Assembly: GCF_036699995.1 (NCBI RefSeq)
Contig: NZ_CP144906.1
Coordinates: 2,867,001 to 2,931,000 of the forward strand
DNA length: 64,000 nucleotides
Direction of reading: 5' to 3'
Origin: Clostridium beijerinckii
Lineage (GTDB): Bacteria; Bacillota; Clostridia; Clostridiales; Clostridiaceae
Under the pieces are notes generated by a model that saw only the letters and a program-made list of their open reading frames with translations, did no database searches and was not told the DNA's origin. A program made the position numbers and the translations under genes. Shown one piece after another: positions 37,379-51,165 of the stretch (positions are counted from its first letter, which is position 1; each line of letters opens with the position of its first letter).

Positions 37379-38365
37379 TTATTTTAATTCTTTATAATAG
37401 GTACGATTAATAGCACCTACAGTCCCAAACCCCTCTTTAAATTGAGCTAGAGAAGTATTGAGAAATTTTCCTTTATCTTCAGTACTTATTCCAAAAGAAA
37501 AAAATTTGAATTTGTTTAGATAAGCTTGACTAATTAGATTATAATTTAGAAAATTCATAGGATAATAACTAGAATAAAGAGAGTCAGAAGCAAGATATTG
37601 AGTATGGAAAACATTATTATTAAAGTTAAATACCATGCTGCCTGCTATTAAATTGTTTTTATAATATACTCCATAGAATTTAACAATATCTTTAAACCTT
37701 GTATTTTTGAAATCTAGCAATTCTTCTAGTGAATGTACAGGTTTTGTATTATGCTTTTCAAGTGATTTTAATAATAAATTATAAAAATCATCTACTTCAT
37801 CATCAGTTTCTAGTGTTCTAAATTCTAAATTGTATTTCAAACTGTATTTCAAATCCCTTCTTTTAGATGCAGAAAAGTTATTTTCTATAACAGGTGAATA
37901 GTTATCAAAATCAATATATAAACTTAACTCAGTATAATTTTCATAATTATATTTAAAATAAAAGTAATCTAATAAATTCATATTTCCGCTGCAAAATATT
38001 TCGGAGGTACTTTTAAGAATTATTTCATCAAAACTATTTTGGATTAAATAATAATCTAAAACTTTAAAAAGATTATCAATATGATTAATGTTATTAAAGT
38101 TTTTATTAATTACAACTCCTCCAAAAGTACTTCCTCTATGGGAATAAAATACTTTTTTTTGATCTTCAACTATTTCACATGCAGGGATTAATGCAATTAT
38201 ACTCGTCCCTTTTTTTATTATTAAAGAATGATCTTTAAATCTATCTTTATGATAGTTTAAAAAATTTCTGCTTTGAAGAAAAGTTCCATTCACACTATTA
38301 TTCTCTATAAATTTATCCCATTCTTGTTCATTATCATTATTAAATTTTTCTACTGATAAATTCAT
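37379..38365 (-). CDS. FemAB/GNAT-type acyltransferase
   Basis: A 328-residue protein with the tandem GNAT-like fold of FemAB/BioF2-like proteins: NGTFLQSRNFLNYHKDRF near the N-terminus, SASKRRDLKYSLKYNLEFRTL in the middle and YKNNLIAGSMVFNFNN near the end. Relatives in polysaccharide clusters N-acylate amino sugars or add amino acids. Here it may acylate the 3-amino-deoxyhexose made by the neighbouring genes. 18-base spacing to the ketoisomerase gene. Confidence 0.65.
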   Translation of the reverse strand: MNLSVEKFNNDNEQEWDKFIENNSVNGTFLQSRNFLNYHKDRFKDHSLIIKKGTSIIALIPACEIVEDQKKVFYSHRGSTFGGVVINKNFNNINHIDNLFKVLDYYLIQNSFDEIILKSTSEIFCSGNMNLLDYFYFKYNYENYTELSLYIDFDNYSPVIENNFSASKRRDLKYSLKYNLEFRTLETDDEVDDFYNLLLKSLEKHNTKPVHSLEELLDFKNTRFKDIVKFYGVYYKNNLIAGSMVFNFNNNVFHTQYLASDSLYSSYYPMNFLNYNLISQAYLNKFKFFSFGISTEDKGKFLNTSLAQFKEGFGTVGAINRTYYKELK

Positions 38366-38387
38366 GTGAGTGACTCACTTCCTAAAA

Positions 38388-39299
38388 TTATTTAATTAAT
38401 TCTGCATATCCAAATCCATCATAGCCATAGTTATTTCCATTGTAAAATAAATACGTCTTATCATTATATTTAACTACAGATGGGTATGCCATCATTTGTG
38501 AATCCCATCCTGATGAAGACAAAGAAATATTTAATTTATCATCATCTCTTGTCCAGTTTATTCCGTCTAATGATTCTGCATATGCTAATTTATAAGTCAA
38601 ATCTTCGCTTCCTGCACAGAAAAACATTTTGTATATATCCTCATCCTTAATAACATAAGGTCTTCCAACCCTATATTCATCACCTTGTGTTCCTATAATT
38701 ACATCTCCAGAACCTACAAAGTTTATACCATCCTCGGATTCCATATATCTAATATCGTATAATGGAAGTGTCTTTTTCTTTCCCTCTTTAAAATAACTAC
38801 CTCCGCCGTAATAAACTTTCCATTTACCATCTTCTTTAACAACTGAATGAATTACTCTAAATAAAAGTTCATCATCACATCTCTCGAGGACTGGGACTTT
38901 ACTATATCTTTTAAAACTATTACCATTATCTTCACTTATAGCTAGCCCACAATATATCATCATTCTTACATGGTAACCTACTTGATACCCTGCGTAGTAT
39001 AAGTGTATTTTTCCTTCATTTCTTATAACAGCACAAGGAACCACACCATTATCATCGAAAGTTCCTGGCAAACCTATATCTAACAAAGGTTCTTTTGAAA
39101 CTTTTTTTACTATTTTAGGATTATTAGCATCTACGTCAACATATCCAACTCTGCTTACTCCTTTATCATCTCTAAGCCCAACAAAAATTCTAATAGTATC
39201 ATCATTTAATAATAATGGAGTTGGCTGTAGTGTAGAATTTTTAGCCCAAGTACTACTACCATCTAGGCTATAGATAATTCCTTTCTTTTCCCACTTCAA
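38388..39299 (-). CDS. Five-bladed propeller glycosidase-like protein (GH43/GH32-like)
   Basis: A 303-residue protein with repeated propeller-blade motifs: NDDTIRIFVGLRD, GKIHLYYAGYQ, GKWKVYYGGGSYF, DIYKMFFCAGSED, SLDGINWTRDDDK and KTYLFYNGNNYGYDGFGYAE. No signal peptide, so it is cytosolic. Such proteins are common in O-antigen-like clusters with no proven reaction; a transglycosylase or binding role is possible. I cannot assign catalytic acids. Confidence 0.6.
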   Translation of the reverse strand: MKWEKKGIIYSLDGSSTWAKNSTLQPTPLLLNDDTIRIFVGLRDDKGVSRVGYVDVDANNPKIVKKVSKEPLLDIGLPGTFDDNGVVPCAVIRNEGKIHLYYAGYQVGYHVRMMIYCGLAISEDNGNSFKRYSKVPVLERCDDELLFRVIHSVVKEDGKWKVYYGGGSYFKEGKKKTLPLYDIRYMESEDGINFVGSGDVIIGTQGDEYRVGRPYVIKDEDIYKMFFCAGSEDLTYKLAYAESLDGINWTRDDDKLNISLSSSGWDSQMMAYPSVVKYNDKTYLFYNGNNYGYDGFGYAELIK

Positions 39300-39310
39300 T
39301 TTTATTCCCC

Positions 39311-39988
39311 CTATTCCTTTATATTAAATAATTCTAAAGAACTTTTACTATCTGGTTTTGCAGGACTACCCTTTAAAAATAAATTATCTCCATAGTTCTT
39401 TGTTATGAGAGCTCCAGCTGCTACAAATGAGTTTTTCCCTATAGATACGTTGTTAACAAAGGTAGAATTAACACCAAGAAAACTATTTTCACCAACTTCA
39501 CAATAACCAGAAACAACTACATGGGAACTTATAAAAGAATTATCTTTTATCTTAGTCCTGTGACCAATATGATTTCCGCTCCAAAGCACTACATTATTCC
39601 CAATCTCAACATTGTATTGAATAGTATTATCCTCAAAAATAAAGGAATTTTCACCTATTTTTGCATTTCTCCATACAAAAGCTTTCGAACTAATATAAGA
39701 GGCAAAACTATATCCTTTACGCTTAGCTTCATTATAAAGACGAGTTCGAACTCTATTGAAGTTTGTAAATGTTATAGCTGTGAATACTTCATATTCCTTA
39801 GTGGAATAGGTTTGCTCCATTTCTTCAAAAGCTATAACAGGTAATCCGAAAAGGCTTTTTTGAGTAATAAATTGCTTTTCTACAGCAAAAGCTTCTACTG
39901 TATAAGGTGAATCATAAGTGAAATACTCATAAGCAATTTCTGCAAATTCTCCATCACCAATTATAACCAATTTCTTATTTTTATCCAT
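39311..39988 (-). CDS. Hexapeptide-repeat acyltransferase with N-terminal Rossmann domain (NeuD/PglD-like)
   Basis: A 225-residue protein: residues 1-85 bind the substrate nucleotide (KLVIIGDGEFAEIAYEYF), and about 95-205 form a left-handed beta-helix of hexapeptide repeats (IGENSFIFEDNTIQYNVEIGNNVVLWSGNHIGHRT). The acetyl-CoA-facing His lies in NHIGH. In this operon it probably N-acetylates the dTDP-3-amino-deoxyhexose. A second such protein, at 59356-59994, belongs to the legionaminate genes. First gene of the five-gene operon. Confidence 0.75.
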   Translation of the reverse strand: MDKNKKLVIIGDGEFAEIAYEYFTYDSPYTVEAFAVEKQFITQKSLFGLPVIAFEEMEQTYSTKEYEVFTAITFTNFNRVRTRLYNEAKRKGYSFASYISSKAFVWRNAKIGENSFIFEDNTIQYNVEIGNNVVLWSGNHIGHRTKIKDNSFISSHVVVSGYCEVGENSFLGVNSTFVNNVSIGKNSFVAAGALITKNYGDNLFLKGSPAKPDSKSSLELFNIKE

Positions 39989-40345
39989 ATTATTACTTCC
40001 TTTATATACTTACATAATTTATATTAAGCTTCTTATAGGAATCTTAACTTTTTGTAAAATTCCATTATACAAACATACTATGCGCGTTTAAAATAAAGTG
40101 TACCTAACTTTATTTAGTAATATAAAACATGGAAATAGGCCTTAAATAAAACTTATTATCTAAAGCCTAGTGAAAATTAAAATATATATTGCAATTCACA
40201 ATTACGGATAAAATTCTTGCAATATTTTTAGAATCATGATGAAGAATTATTTTTGCAATATATATATAGAAATTTTGTATCAACTTTTATGTGGATTTAA
40301 GAAAATTAGTTTTGAGTTGATATTTTTAAATTATTTATTGTTAAA
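39989..40345. other. Intergenic region with hairpin and a repeat-related segment
   Basis: This 357-base gap holds no gene. TAAAATAAAGT (40089-40099) and ACTTTATTTA (40107-40116) form a terminator-like hairpin. At 40189-40207 the sequence TTGCAATTCACAATTACGG is, in the other orientation, nearly the same as a tandem-repeat segment at 55521-55559. The operon promoter for 39311-39988 should lie at the left end. Confidence 0.45.
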
Positions 40346-41971
40346 CTACTCAAATAATATATTTATGAATTTAGTGTAGCACCTTATATATTCCTCTTTA
40401 AGAATAATTATCTCTCTATTCTTTTCAGATTTATTATTAAATTCTTCACTGAAACTAGTTAAAAAATTAGAGTATTCTTTGAACCATTTTCTTAGGATTA
40501 TTAATAATTCATCTCTAGTTCTTATAAAAGCTTTACTTTCATAAGATGAAATAATAATGTTAAAAAAGTCTATTGCAGCCCAAAAAGTCAAAATTTTATC
40601 TTGAGTATTTTGTGAATTATGAATTCTAAGATTGCTTAGAGGCTCAGCGATATAAATCATATTCCCTTTTCTTAATAATTTTAACCATAAAGATATATCA
40701 CCAAGACAGTATATTTCATTGCTATCATAATCAATTATACTGTGTTTGGTAAGGTCGCTGTCTATTGCGTCTCTTTTAAATATTGCTGTACTTAATTCAC
40801 CAATATAATTAATCATTGAAAATAGAATTTTTCTTCCTGCTTCTTCACCTGTTAGACGAATATCATAAGGATATTGCCGTACTGTTCTAAAGTTATCATT
40901 AAGGTATTCGTCCTTATCATTGATCATTTTTCTATAGCTCGTAATAAGTGTAAGTGTATTGTCATAAAGAAAATAATTCATCATTCTATCTAATTTATTT
41001 AACTTAAATACATCATCATGCAATAAAAAATTTATATATTCTCCACATGAAGCTGAAAGACATTTACCAAGGTTAACTTTTCCTCTCTGACCGGATGGAC
41101 CACCATTATTTATATATTTTATTTTATTTGTTTTTAATTTGTATCCTTCAACAAACTTCTGTACATCATTAGTTGTACTATCATCGCATATTATGATTTC
41201 TGTATTCCTATAGCTCTGATTTAGTGCTGAATCAAGAGCTTTTTTAAGGTAGTTTGTTTGATTATAGGCTGGTATCAGTATGCTAACTAAAGGGAATATA
41301 TATTTAGAATAATTATCTAAATATATATTCTTATATTCTTCAAATCCATTTGCTGTATTTACATAACCACAATCATGAATGCACCAAGGTATTTTTTGAT
41401 TTGGAACTACAACTTTAAATCCCTTTTGAATGAATTCAGTACTTTGTGAAAGATCATAAAAATGCCACCCATCAAAAAGATCATCTCTCCATTTTATATC
41501 GTATTGAGTTATCATTATAAGCCCATCGATACCCTTGACATCTGTATATGGTTCGCTAAATTCATTAAAACTTAGAAGTTCCATTGAACCTCTATGGCTG
41601 TCAAAAACTTTTCCTACCCTGCATGGATCTTCCCACCAAACTCCAGACACTGGTATAACTTTTGCACCAACTACACCTATTAGACCTATATCTTGATTAC
41701 TATTGAAAATGCTTAAAATATCTTCAACAAAATTTGTATTTTGAATATAAACATCTTGATGAAGATAAACTTTATATTTAGAATCACTTTTTTGAATAGT
41801 TTCATTATATGCTGAGGCTATGCTTTTAGAATTTCTCATGGCTATAAATTCGATTTCTATATCTTCAGGGATTTTGAGTTTATTAATATAAGACAAACTT
41901 TTTTTATATAGTTCCTCGTTATTAACACAAGTAATAAATGCTACTTTATTTTTTTTCATTTTTCTTACCAA
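40346..41971 (-). CDS. Two-domain family 2 glycosyltransferase
   Basis: 541 residues. The N-terminal 220 resemble the StrF/Glyco_tranf_2_5-type domain (KVAFITCVNNEELYKKSL, YKVYLHQDVYI). The second half starts with a classical GT-A fold, PLVSILIPAYNQTNYLKKALDSALNQSY, then EIIICDDSTT and INFLLHDDVF (DxD-like). A C-terminal helical part follows. Probably a cytosolic enzyme adding sugar to lipid carrier or protein. TTG 41971 is used as start because AAGGAG lies 6 bases upstream; ATG 41959 is the alternative. Confidence 0.75.
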   Translation of the reverse strand: MVRKMKKNKVAFITCVNNEELYKKSLSYINKLKIPEDIEIEFIAMRNSKSIASAYNETIQKSDSKYKVYLHQDVYIQNTNFVEDILSIFNSNQDIGLIGVVGAKVIPVSGVWWEDPCRVGKVFDSHRGSMELLSFNEFSEPYTDVKGIDGLIMITQYDIKWRDDLFDGWHFYDLSQSTEFIQKGFKVVVPNQKIPWCIHDCGYVNTANGFEEYKNIYLDNYSKYIFPLVSILIPAYNQTNYLKKALDSALNQSYRNTEIIICDDSTTNDVQKFVEGYKLKTNKIKYINNGGPSGQRGKVNLGKCLSASCGEYINFLLHDDVFKLNKLDRMMNYFLYDNTLTLITSYRKMINDKDEYLNDNFRTVRQYPYDIRLTGEEAGRKILFSMINYIGELSTAIFKRDAIDSDLTKHSIIDYDSNEIYCLGDISLWLKLLRKGNMIYIAEPLSNLRIHNSQNTQDKILTFWAAIDFFNIIISSYESKAFIRTRDELLIILRKWFKEYSNFLTSFSEEFNNKSEKNREIIILKEEYIRCYTKFINILFE

Positions 41972-42039
41972 TAACCTCTCCTTACTTTGTATTTATTTAA
42001 AGTTATTTATATAGTATTCATTTAAATGAAAAATCGGGT

Positions 42040-43179
42040 TTATTTACTTAAATTTAATCTATACAAAAAGTCTTTAAGGTAATTTTCATCTACAACAAAA
42101 CCACTTTGATAGTATTGTGAGTGTGAATTTCCATAAAGAAATCCATCCAAAAAATAGGTCTTTAATCCTAATATGCCAGAAATATTAGAATACCATGGTG
42201 ATTGAATAACCTTTGGTTGAATAAATATAACCTTTGCATTTTTATTAGCAAAAATAATATTGGTAAGTCCAGAACCTGATTCACCGGCTATAACTTCTGC
42301 TTCTGAAAAAGTTTTTAATTGATCATGGAAAGACATTGATCCTGGAAATATTATTTCGAATCCGAATGACCTAAAAATATTCTCAACTGCTGGTTGATTT
42401 TGCAATCTAGAATTAGGTGACTGGCTTCGAGAGATATATAACTTTCTATGAATATTACTACTCTCAATTGCTAGGTTTTTATTTATAGGTTTAACAGCTA
42501 AATCATCAAGTACAACATCTTGATATTTTAATAAGAAGTCTGGTTTAATATTGCATGGATAAACTCCTAAATCTGAAATAACTATCAATTTTTTTATAGA
42601 ATAACTATATCCCATTGCTAAAGGAATTATTTTTCGGCCTTGTTTATTTAACATTTGCAATTCTTCTTGAAACTGTGGTACTCTAAGACAAGTATCATCT
42701 ATTATTATTGGCATATCATTATATTCATTAATATCGTTAATAAGACAAAGTTTAGATAGCACTTCAAATTGAAAATGAGAGTAATTATAAGATGAACCTG
42801 ATAGTAGCATTATTCCTTCTTCAATGGTTTCACCAGTCTCGTTATAGCAAATAACAGTGTTATTTTTATTTACAGCAATTGTCTCATGGCATCTTAAATC
42901 AAACTTATTTTCACTATCCATAAATGGTAAGTCATAAATGCAGTAATTATTATCATCAAAAATTATATAGTTGCCGCCAATTAATTTTACATTATTTAAT
43001 TCTGCAACATATATTTCGGGAAAATTTACATATATAGAATTGCTGGTACTAATCTCATTGATATAATTTGGTATATAGACTCTTTGAGGATGAGCTTCTT
43101 TTATTGGAGAATATTTAAAATTATGATTACTACAGTATTCTTTACAGGTAATATTATTTAGTATTTTTTGAACACACAT
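42040..43179 (-). CDS. Glycosyltransferase family 61 protein (DUF563)
   Basis: A 379-residue GT61 protein: MLLSGSSYNYSHFQFEVLSKL (the family's W/YxH-F motif), RKLYISRSQSPNSRLQNQPAVENIF, FEIIFPGSMSFHDQLKTFSEAEVIAGESGSGLTNIIFA and FIQPKVIQSPWY. GT61 members in bacteria act in capsule or glycoprotein synthesis. The sugar and acceptor are unknown. Separated from the next gene by 276 bases that contain only a terminator. Confidence 0.8.
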   Translation of the reverse strand: MCVQKILNNITCKEYCSNHNFKYSPIKEAHPQRVYIPNYINEISTSNSIYVNFPEIYVAELNNVKLIGGNYIIFDDNNYCIYDLPFMDSENKFDLRCHETIAVNKNNTVICYNETGETIEEGIMLLSGSSYNYSHFQFEVLSKLCLINDINEYNDMPIIIDDTCLRVPQFQEELQMLNKQGRKIIPLAMGYSYSIKKLIVISDLGVYPCNIKPDFLLKYQDVVLDDLAVKPINKNLAIESSNIHRKLYISRSQSPNSRLQNQPAVENIFRSFGFEIIFPGSMSFHDQLKTFSEAEVIAGESGSGLTNIIFANKNAKVIFIQPKVIQSPWYSNISGILGLKTYFLDGFLYGNSHSQYYQSGFVVDENYLKDFLYRLNLSK

Positions 43180-43406
43180 TAATTAAGCCACCTTTCAATT
43201 TTATGAAATTCATTTGTTTTTTTGTTTAATTTATCTATTAAAACTTCTACATCCAAAATTTCATCTAAAAAAATCTATTATATTATTATTTTATAAAGAT
43301 TAATGTTTATTTGTTACATAACTCTAATTATTATAAAGATTATGTGAATGTAGTGTTAGAGTAGAATTTTATAAAGTATGTTCAACCTATATTAATTTAA
43401 CTACCT

Positions 43407-43445
43407 TAAAAAAATCGTGCAGGCTAAACAAAACGAGCTCTGCAC
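43407..43445 (-). terminator. Terminator of the GT2-TPR gene
   Basis: GTGCAG (43417-43422) pairs with CTGCAC (43440-43445) with extra pairing after a bulge; the minus strand ends in GATTTTTTT. Confidence 0.6.
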
Positions 43446-43455
43446 TTCTAGTTTT

Positions 43456-44529
43456 TTAAGAAACACCAATATCTTTGAAGTATTTTTTATTATATAATAT
43501 ACGCCTATCATTAGGTCTAAATTTACCAGCAATTTCATTATGCTCATATGCAAGCTTATGATCTCCTAATTTATCATAACAAACACATAATTGTAGGTGT
43601 GGTAGCCATGTCCAACATGCATCGTTAAAAAATCCCCAGCTATCTTTTGGCTTTTCAAGCTTTGTAGCTTCTTCATACCAAAAAGCTGCTTGTTTATATT
43701 TCCTTTCGTGTAAAAAAGAAAAACCAATTTTGCAGCAGGCTTCAGCTCTAGGGGTATCATATTCAAAGCTTTTAAAAGCATATTTTCGTGCATCTTCCAC
43801 TTTGTTTACTGATTGATAGTAATCACATATTTTACCACAAACTCTGATATTGTCTTCAAACCAACCTTGTTTTAAATCCAAAAATTTATTATAATATTTA
43901 AGCGCTTCATCATACATATTATGATCATATAATTCGTTAGCATAATAAAGAGTATCTCTTGGTGTAAATTCTAATCCTTCTTTTAACTTTCCTTTATATA
44001 TATCAAGATTTCTTTTAGGAGTTTGTTTTAATTTCTTATGAGTTATTGCAATGTCACTATTGATTATATTTCCTGCTACTTGTAAATACTCATGAACAAA
44101 TCCTATCCATTTAAAATTATTTTCTCTTTTAACTAATCTATTGCGCCTATAACTCATGGTCACATTTCCATATTCATCAAAACCTATATTGTATTTTGCA
44201 GTTACAGAATCTACAGAAGTATCTAAAGTTTCTTTTAGAGATTTAAATTTTTCTGCATCTTCTGGAAGCAATACATCATCTGCATCTAACCAAAGAATAT
44301 AATCTTTAGATGCTTTACTAAAAGAAAAATTTCTTGCAGCTGAAAAATCATCTATCCATTTAAAGTCATATACATTTGATGTATATTTACTACATATTTC
44401 TTTGGTTTTATCAGTAGATCCAGTATCAGCAATTATTATTTCATCAACTACATCTTTGATTGAATCTAAGCAGCGACCGATTGTATCTTCCTCGTTTTTT
44501 ACTATCATACAAAAACTAACTGTTATCAA
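43456..44529 (-). CDS. Family 2 glycosyltransferase with TPR domain
   Basis: 357 residues. The N-terminal GT-A domain has VSFCMIVKNEEDTIGRCLDSIKD, ADTGSTDKT and LWLDADDVL. The C-terminal part (about 195-357) is made of TPR-like helices (YYANELYDHNMYDEALKYYNKFL, AYEHNEIAGKFRPNDRRILYNKKYF). Similar GT2-TPR proteins glycosylate peptides or proteins (SunS type). TTG 44529 is chosen since GGAGGTGAT lies just upstream; a start at 44589 would include it. Its promoter shares the GTGTCAAA box with the collagen genes immediately upstream, so this is the best candidate for their dedicated glycosyltransferase. Confidence 0.78.
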   Translation of the reverse strand: MITVSFCMIVKNEEDTIGRCLDSIKDVVDEIIIADTGSTDKTKEICSKYTSNVYDFKWIDDFSAARNFSFSKASKDYILWLDADDVLLPEDAEKFKSLKETLDTSVDSVTAKYNIGFDEYGNVTMSYRRNRLVKRENNFKWIGFVHEYLQVAGNIINSDIAITHKKLKQTPKRNLDIYKGKLKEGLEFTPRDTLYYANELYDHNMYDEALKYYNKFLDLKQGWFEDNIRVCGKICDYYQSVNKVEDARKYAFKSFEYDTPRAEACCKIGFSFLHERKYKQAAFWYEEATKLEKPKDSWGFFNDACWTWLPHLQLCVCYDKLGDHKLAYEHNEIAGKFRPNDRRILYNKKYFKDIGVS

Positions 44530-44557
44530 GTAATCACCTCCAAAAAAATTCACAGTA

Positions 44558-44587
44558 TATAATATGGATACAAAATCATTTTGACAC
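44558..44587 (-). promoter_or_regulatory. Sporulation-type promoter with GTGTCAAA box (GT2-TPR gene)
   Basis: On the minus strand GTGTCAAA (44587-44580), 13 bases, then CATATTATA (44566-44558), fitting CATA-N3-TA. The same pair precedes both collagen genes. Confidence 0.5.
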
Positions 44588-44673
44588 AATTATAAAGCCA
44601 TTAAAAATTTTGCAAGACAGCATTAAGTAATTTTGATAACGGTATGACTAATGTAAATTTCTAGTTGTTTTAA

Positions 44674-44699
44674 AAAGAGGATGCTCTAAAGAGCATCCT
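44674..44699 (-). terminator. Terminator of collagen-like gene 1
   Basis: AGGATGCTCT (44678-44687) pairs perfectly with AGAGCATCCT (44690-44699); the minus strand continues CTTTTTAAAA. It lies 15 bases past the stop. Confidence 0.9.
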
Positions 44700-44714
44700 G
44701 AAAATCAAATATTA

Positions 44715-47261
<2,547 letters not shown>

Positions 47262-47312
47262 TTATTTTACGTTTTCTTTTGTTATTAATTTATTCATGAT
47301 AGATAGCGCTAT

Positions 47313-47344
47313 TATAATATATGTAAAATAGAGTTTTTTGACAC
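47313..47344 (-). promoter_or_regulatory. Sporulation-type promoter of collagen-like gene 1
   Basis: On the minus strand GTGTCAAA (47344-47337), 13 bases, then CATATATTATA (47323-47313). The expected start leaves a leader of about 55 bases. Confidence 0.55.
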
Positions 47345-47380
47345 TTATGGTTAAAGTACTATTATTTTAAGTGTCAAATT

Positions 47381-47415
47381 AAAAACCCTCTGCATAAATG
47401 CAGAGGGGGATTTTT
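47381..47415 (-). terminator. Terminator of collagen-like gene 2
   Basis: CCCTCTGCAT (47386-47395) pairs with ATGCAGAGGG (47398-47407), flanked by AAAAA and ATTTTT, directly after the stop at 47421. Confidence 0.9.
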
Positions 47416-47420
47416 ATAAA

Positions 47421-49259
<1,839 letters not shown>

Positions 49260-49316
49260 TTACTTTTTATCTTTGTTTATCTTTTGTATTTATTTATACA
49301 AAATAAATTTAGCTAC

Positions 49317-49349
49317 TATAATATATGTAAAACAAATATCATTTGACAC
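49317..49349 (-). promoter_or_regulatory. Sporulation-type promoter of collagen-like gene 2
   Basis: On the minus strand GTGTCAAA (49349-49342), 14 bases, then CATATATTATA (49327-49317), the same elements as before collagen gene 1. Confidence 0.55.
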
Positions 49350-49415
49350 ACGTTGCTAAATAGAGTATTTAAAATGTACTGCATAATGAATTACGTTATC
49401 ATTAAATTACATAAT

Positions 49416-49460
49416 AAAAATACCAACTTAATAAATATCTAGAAATTAATTAAGTTGGTC
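49416..49460 (-). terminator. Terminator of the GT2-methyltransferase gene
   Basis: ACCAACTTAAT (49422-49432) pairs with ATTAAGTTGGT (49449-49459); an A-run on the left gives TTTTTATTAT on the minus strand. Confidence 0.8.
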
Positions 49461-49466
49461 TAACTA

Positions 49467-50897
49467 TTACCGAATATTACTATTTATATCATTAATATCT
49501 TTCTGGAATTTTGCAACATACTCATATGAAAGAAAATATTCCTTCATATCATTTCCGATGATACTGCAAAGATTATTTAAAAATTCATTATCTTCTTGTG
49601 GTATCTCTGTATAATAATGAAATACATAAGGGTTTACATATCCACTTTCTTTGAATATTTCATGTATGTCACCCAATGTAAAAAACTTATTGAAATTTCT
49701 TACATTTAATATTGAATTTTTATTATACACAAAACGTCCCCTTAGTAATTCTTTGATCACCGAATAATGCATTATATTAGAGATTGTAGCTATTATATAC
49801 CCTCCGGGCTTCAAAAAGTTTTTTAACTCTTTCAGTAGTTTCCATGGGTCTTTGCTTAACTGAAGTCTATCTCCTATAATTATATAATCAAAAAAGTTTA
49901 ATTTATTTTCATTAAATTTCATGGTGTATATATCTTCAAAATCTTCCACCATTATTTCAATCATTTTCCCACATATCTTTGCTATAGTTTCATTTGTTTC
50001 TATTCCATATATCTTGGAATTAGGATACATATATTTTAATCTAAATAATGTAGCGCCTAATCCACAATCAAATTCAAGGATATTTAATTCTTTTTCATTT
50101 GGCTCATTTATTTGTCCTACTATATCAAATTTTATACTGCTACTATTATTAGAATTAAATCCCCATTTTGATTCGAATTTTTGAGCATTAATAATTAATG
50201 CATTGTTAAAGCTAGTAAAATCTTTTTTAAATGAAGTACTGCCAAAATGATGTATAAAACTATCATTGCAAACCATAAGTTTATATCCAGCATCTATTAT
50301 TCTCATGCATAAATCATCATCTTCAAAATTTCCAGGAGTAAAGCGTTCATCTAAGTTTCCAATATTATCAATAACCATCCTTTTTATTAGCATACAGAAG
50401 GCTATTAATCTTGGTTTTTGTTCCCATCTTTTAGGATTGGAAATATTATTATTACTTGCAAATTCAATCATATTGTCAATAGTAATATAAGGTACATTAA
50501 TGCCTTGATAGTTTGAACAATTATTAGTTATAGGCCCTACTGCACCAATAGACTCATCACTATATAAACATATTTTAAGATTATCCAGCCATTTAGGAGA
50601 TACCTTTGTGTCATTATTTAATAATAAAATATCATTATCTTTTTCAGCTGCCTCTATTCCAAGGTTGCATCCTCTCGGAAAACCAACATTTTCATCATTT
50701 AAAATAAGTTTAATATCATTTTGTTCCTTAAGCCATTCTTTGGTTCCATCTGTAGAATTATTATCTACAATGATTATTTCATAGGTTCCAGCGGCTGTAT
50801 ATTTCCTAATACTTTCAATACAAATACGATTATAATTAATATTGTTATAGGTTAAAATTATTATTGAAGTTTTTCTATTCTCAAACATCAAATCCAT
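49467..50897 (-). CDS. Family 2 glycosyltransferase fused to a methyltransferase
   Basis: 476 residues. Residues 1-250 are a rhamnosyltransferase-like GT2 domain: TSIIILTYNNINYNRICIESI, IIIVDNNSTDGTKEW, NVGFPRGCNLGIEAA, ILLLNNDTKVSPKWLD (metal-binding DxT/NDT) and NFEDDDLCMRIIDAGYKL. Residues about 275-440 are a class I SAM methyltransferase: LNILEFDCGLGATLFRLK (motif I, with Asp-Cys before the Gly pair), IYGIETNE, DYIIIGDRLQ and LKPGGYII. The fusion may transfer a sugar and methylate it; O-methyl rhamnose on BclA is a known parallel. ATG 50897 lies 2 bases after AGGAGAT; ATG 50888 is a possible alternative. Confidence 0.8.
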   Translation of the reverse strand: MDLMFENRKTSIIILTYNNINYNRICIESIRKYTAAGTYEIIIVDNNSTDGTKEWLKEQNDIKLILNDENVGFPRGCNLGIEAAEKDNDILLLNNDTKVSPKWLDNLKICLYSDESIGAVGPITNNCSNYQGINVPYITIDNMIEFASNNNISNPKRWEQKPRLIAFCMLIKRMVIDNIGNLDERFTPGNFEDDDLCMRIIDAGYKLMVCNDSFIHHFGSTSFKKDFTSFNNALIINAQKFESKWGFNSNNSSSIKFDIVGQINEPNEKELNILEFDCGLGATLFRLKYMYPNSKIYGIETNETIAKICGKMIEIMVEDFEDIYTMKFNENKLNFFDYIIIGDRLQLSKDPWKLLKELKNFLKPGGYIIATISNIMHYSVIKELLRGRFVYNKNSILNVRNFNKFFTLGDIHEIFKESGYVNPYVFHYYTEIPQEDNEFLNNLCSIIGNDMKEYFLSYEYVAKFQKDINDINSNIR

Positions 50898-51021
50898 ATC
50901 TCCTTTAGCAAAGTTATTATTTATAAATTTTTATACAGCAATAAATTTAAATTCTTTAAATTTATTGGTTATATATTTGTGATAAATTTCATATGTATTG
51001 TTAGAAATAATACTAATTGTA

Positions 51022-51063
51022 AAATGGTTATCTTAAACTTAATGTTATTTTAAGATAACCATT
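51022..51063 (-). terminator. Terminator of the Cys-rich protein gene
   Basis: A perfect 16-bp stem (51022-51037 with 51048-51063) around a 10-base loop lies between the stop at 51166 and the next gene's start at 50897. Confidence 0.65.
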
Positions 51064-51165
51064 TATCACAATGAAAATATTAAATTAATATTTTCAATCA
51101 TAATCATAATTTATATGAGCGGTAATAATATAGAACTATATTAAATAAAAAAGCTGATTACACAC

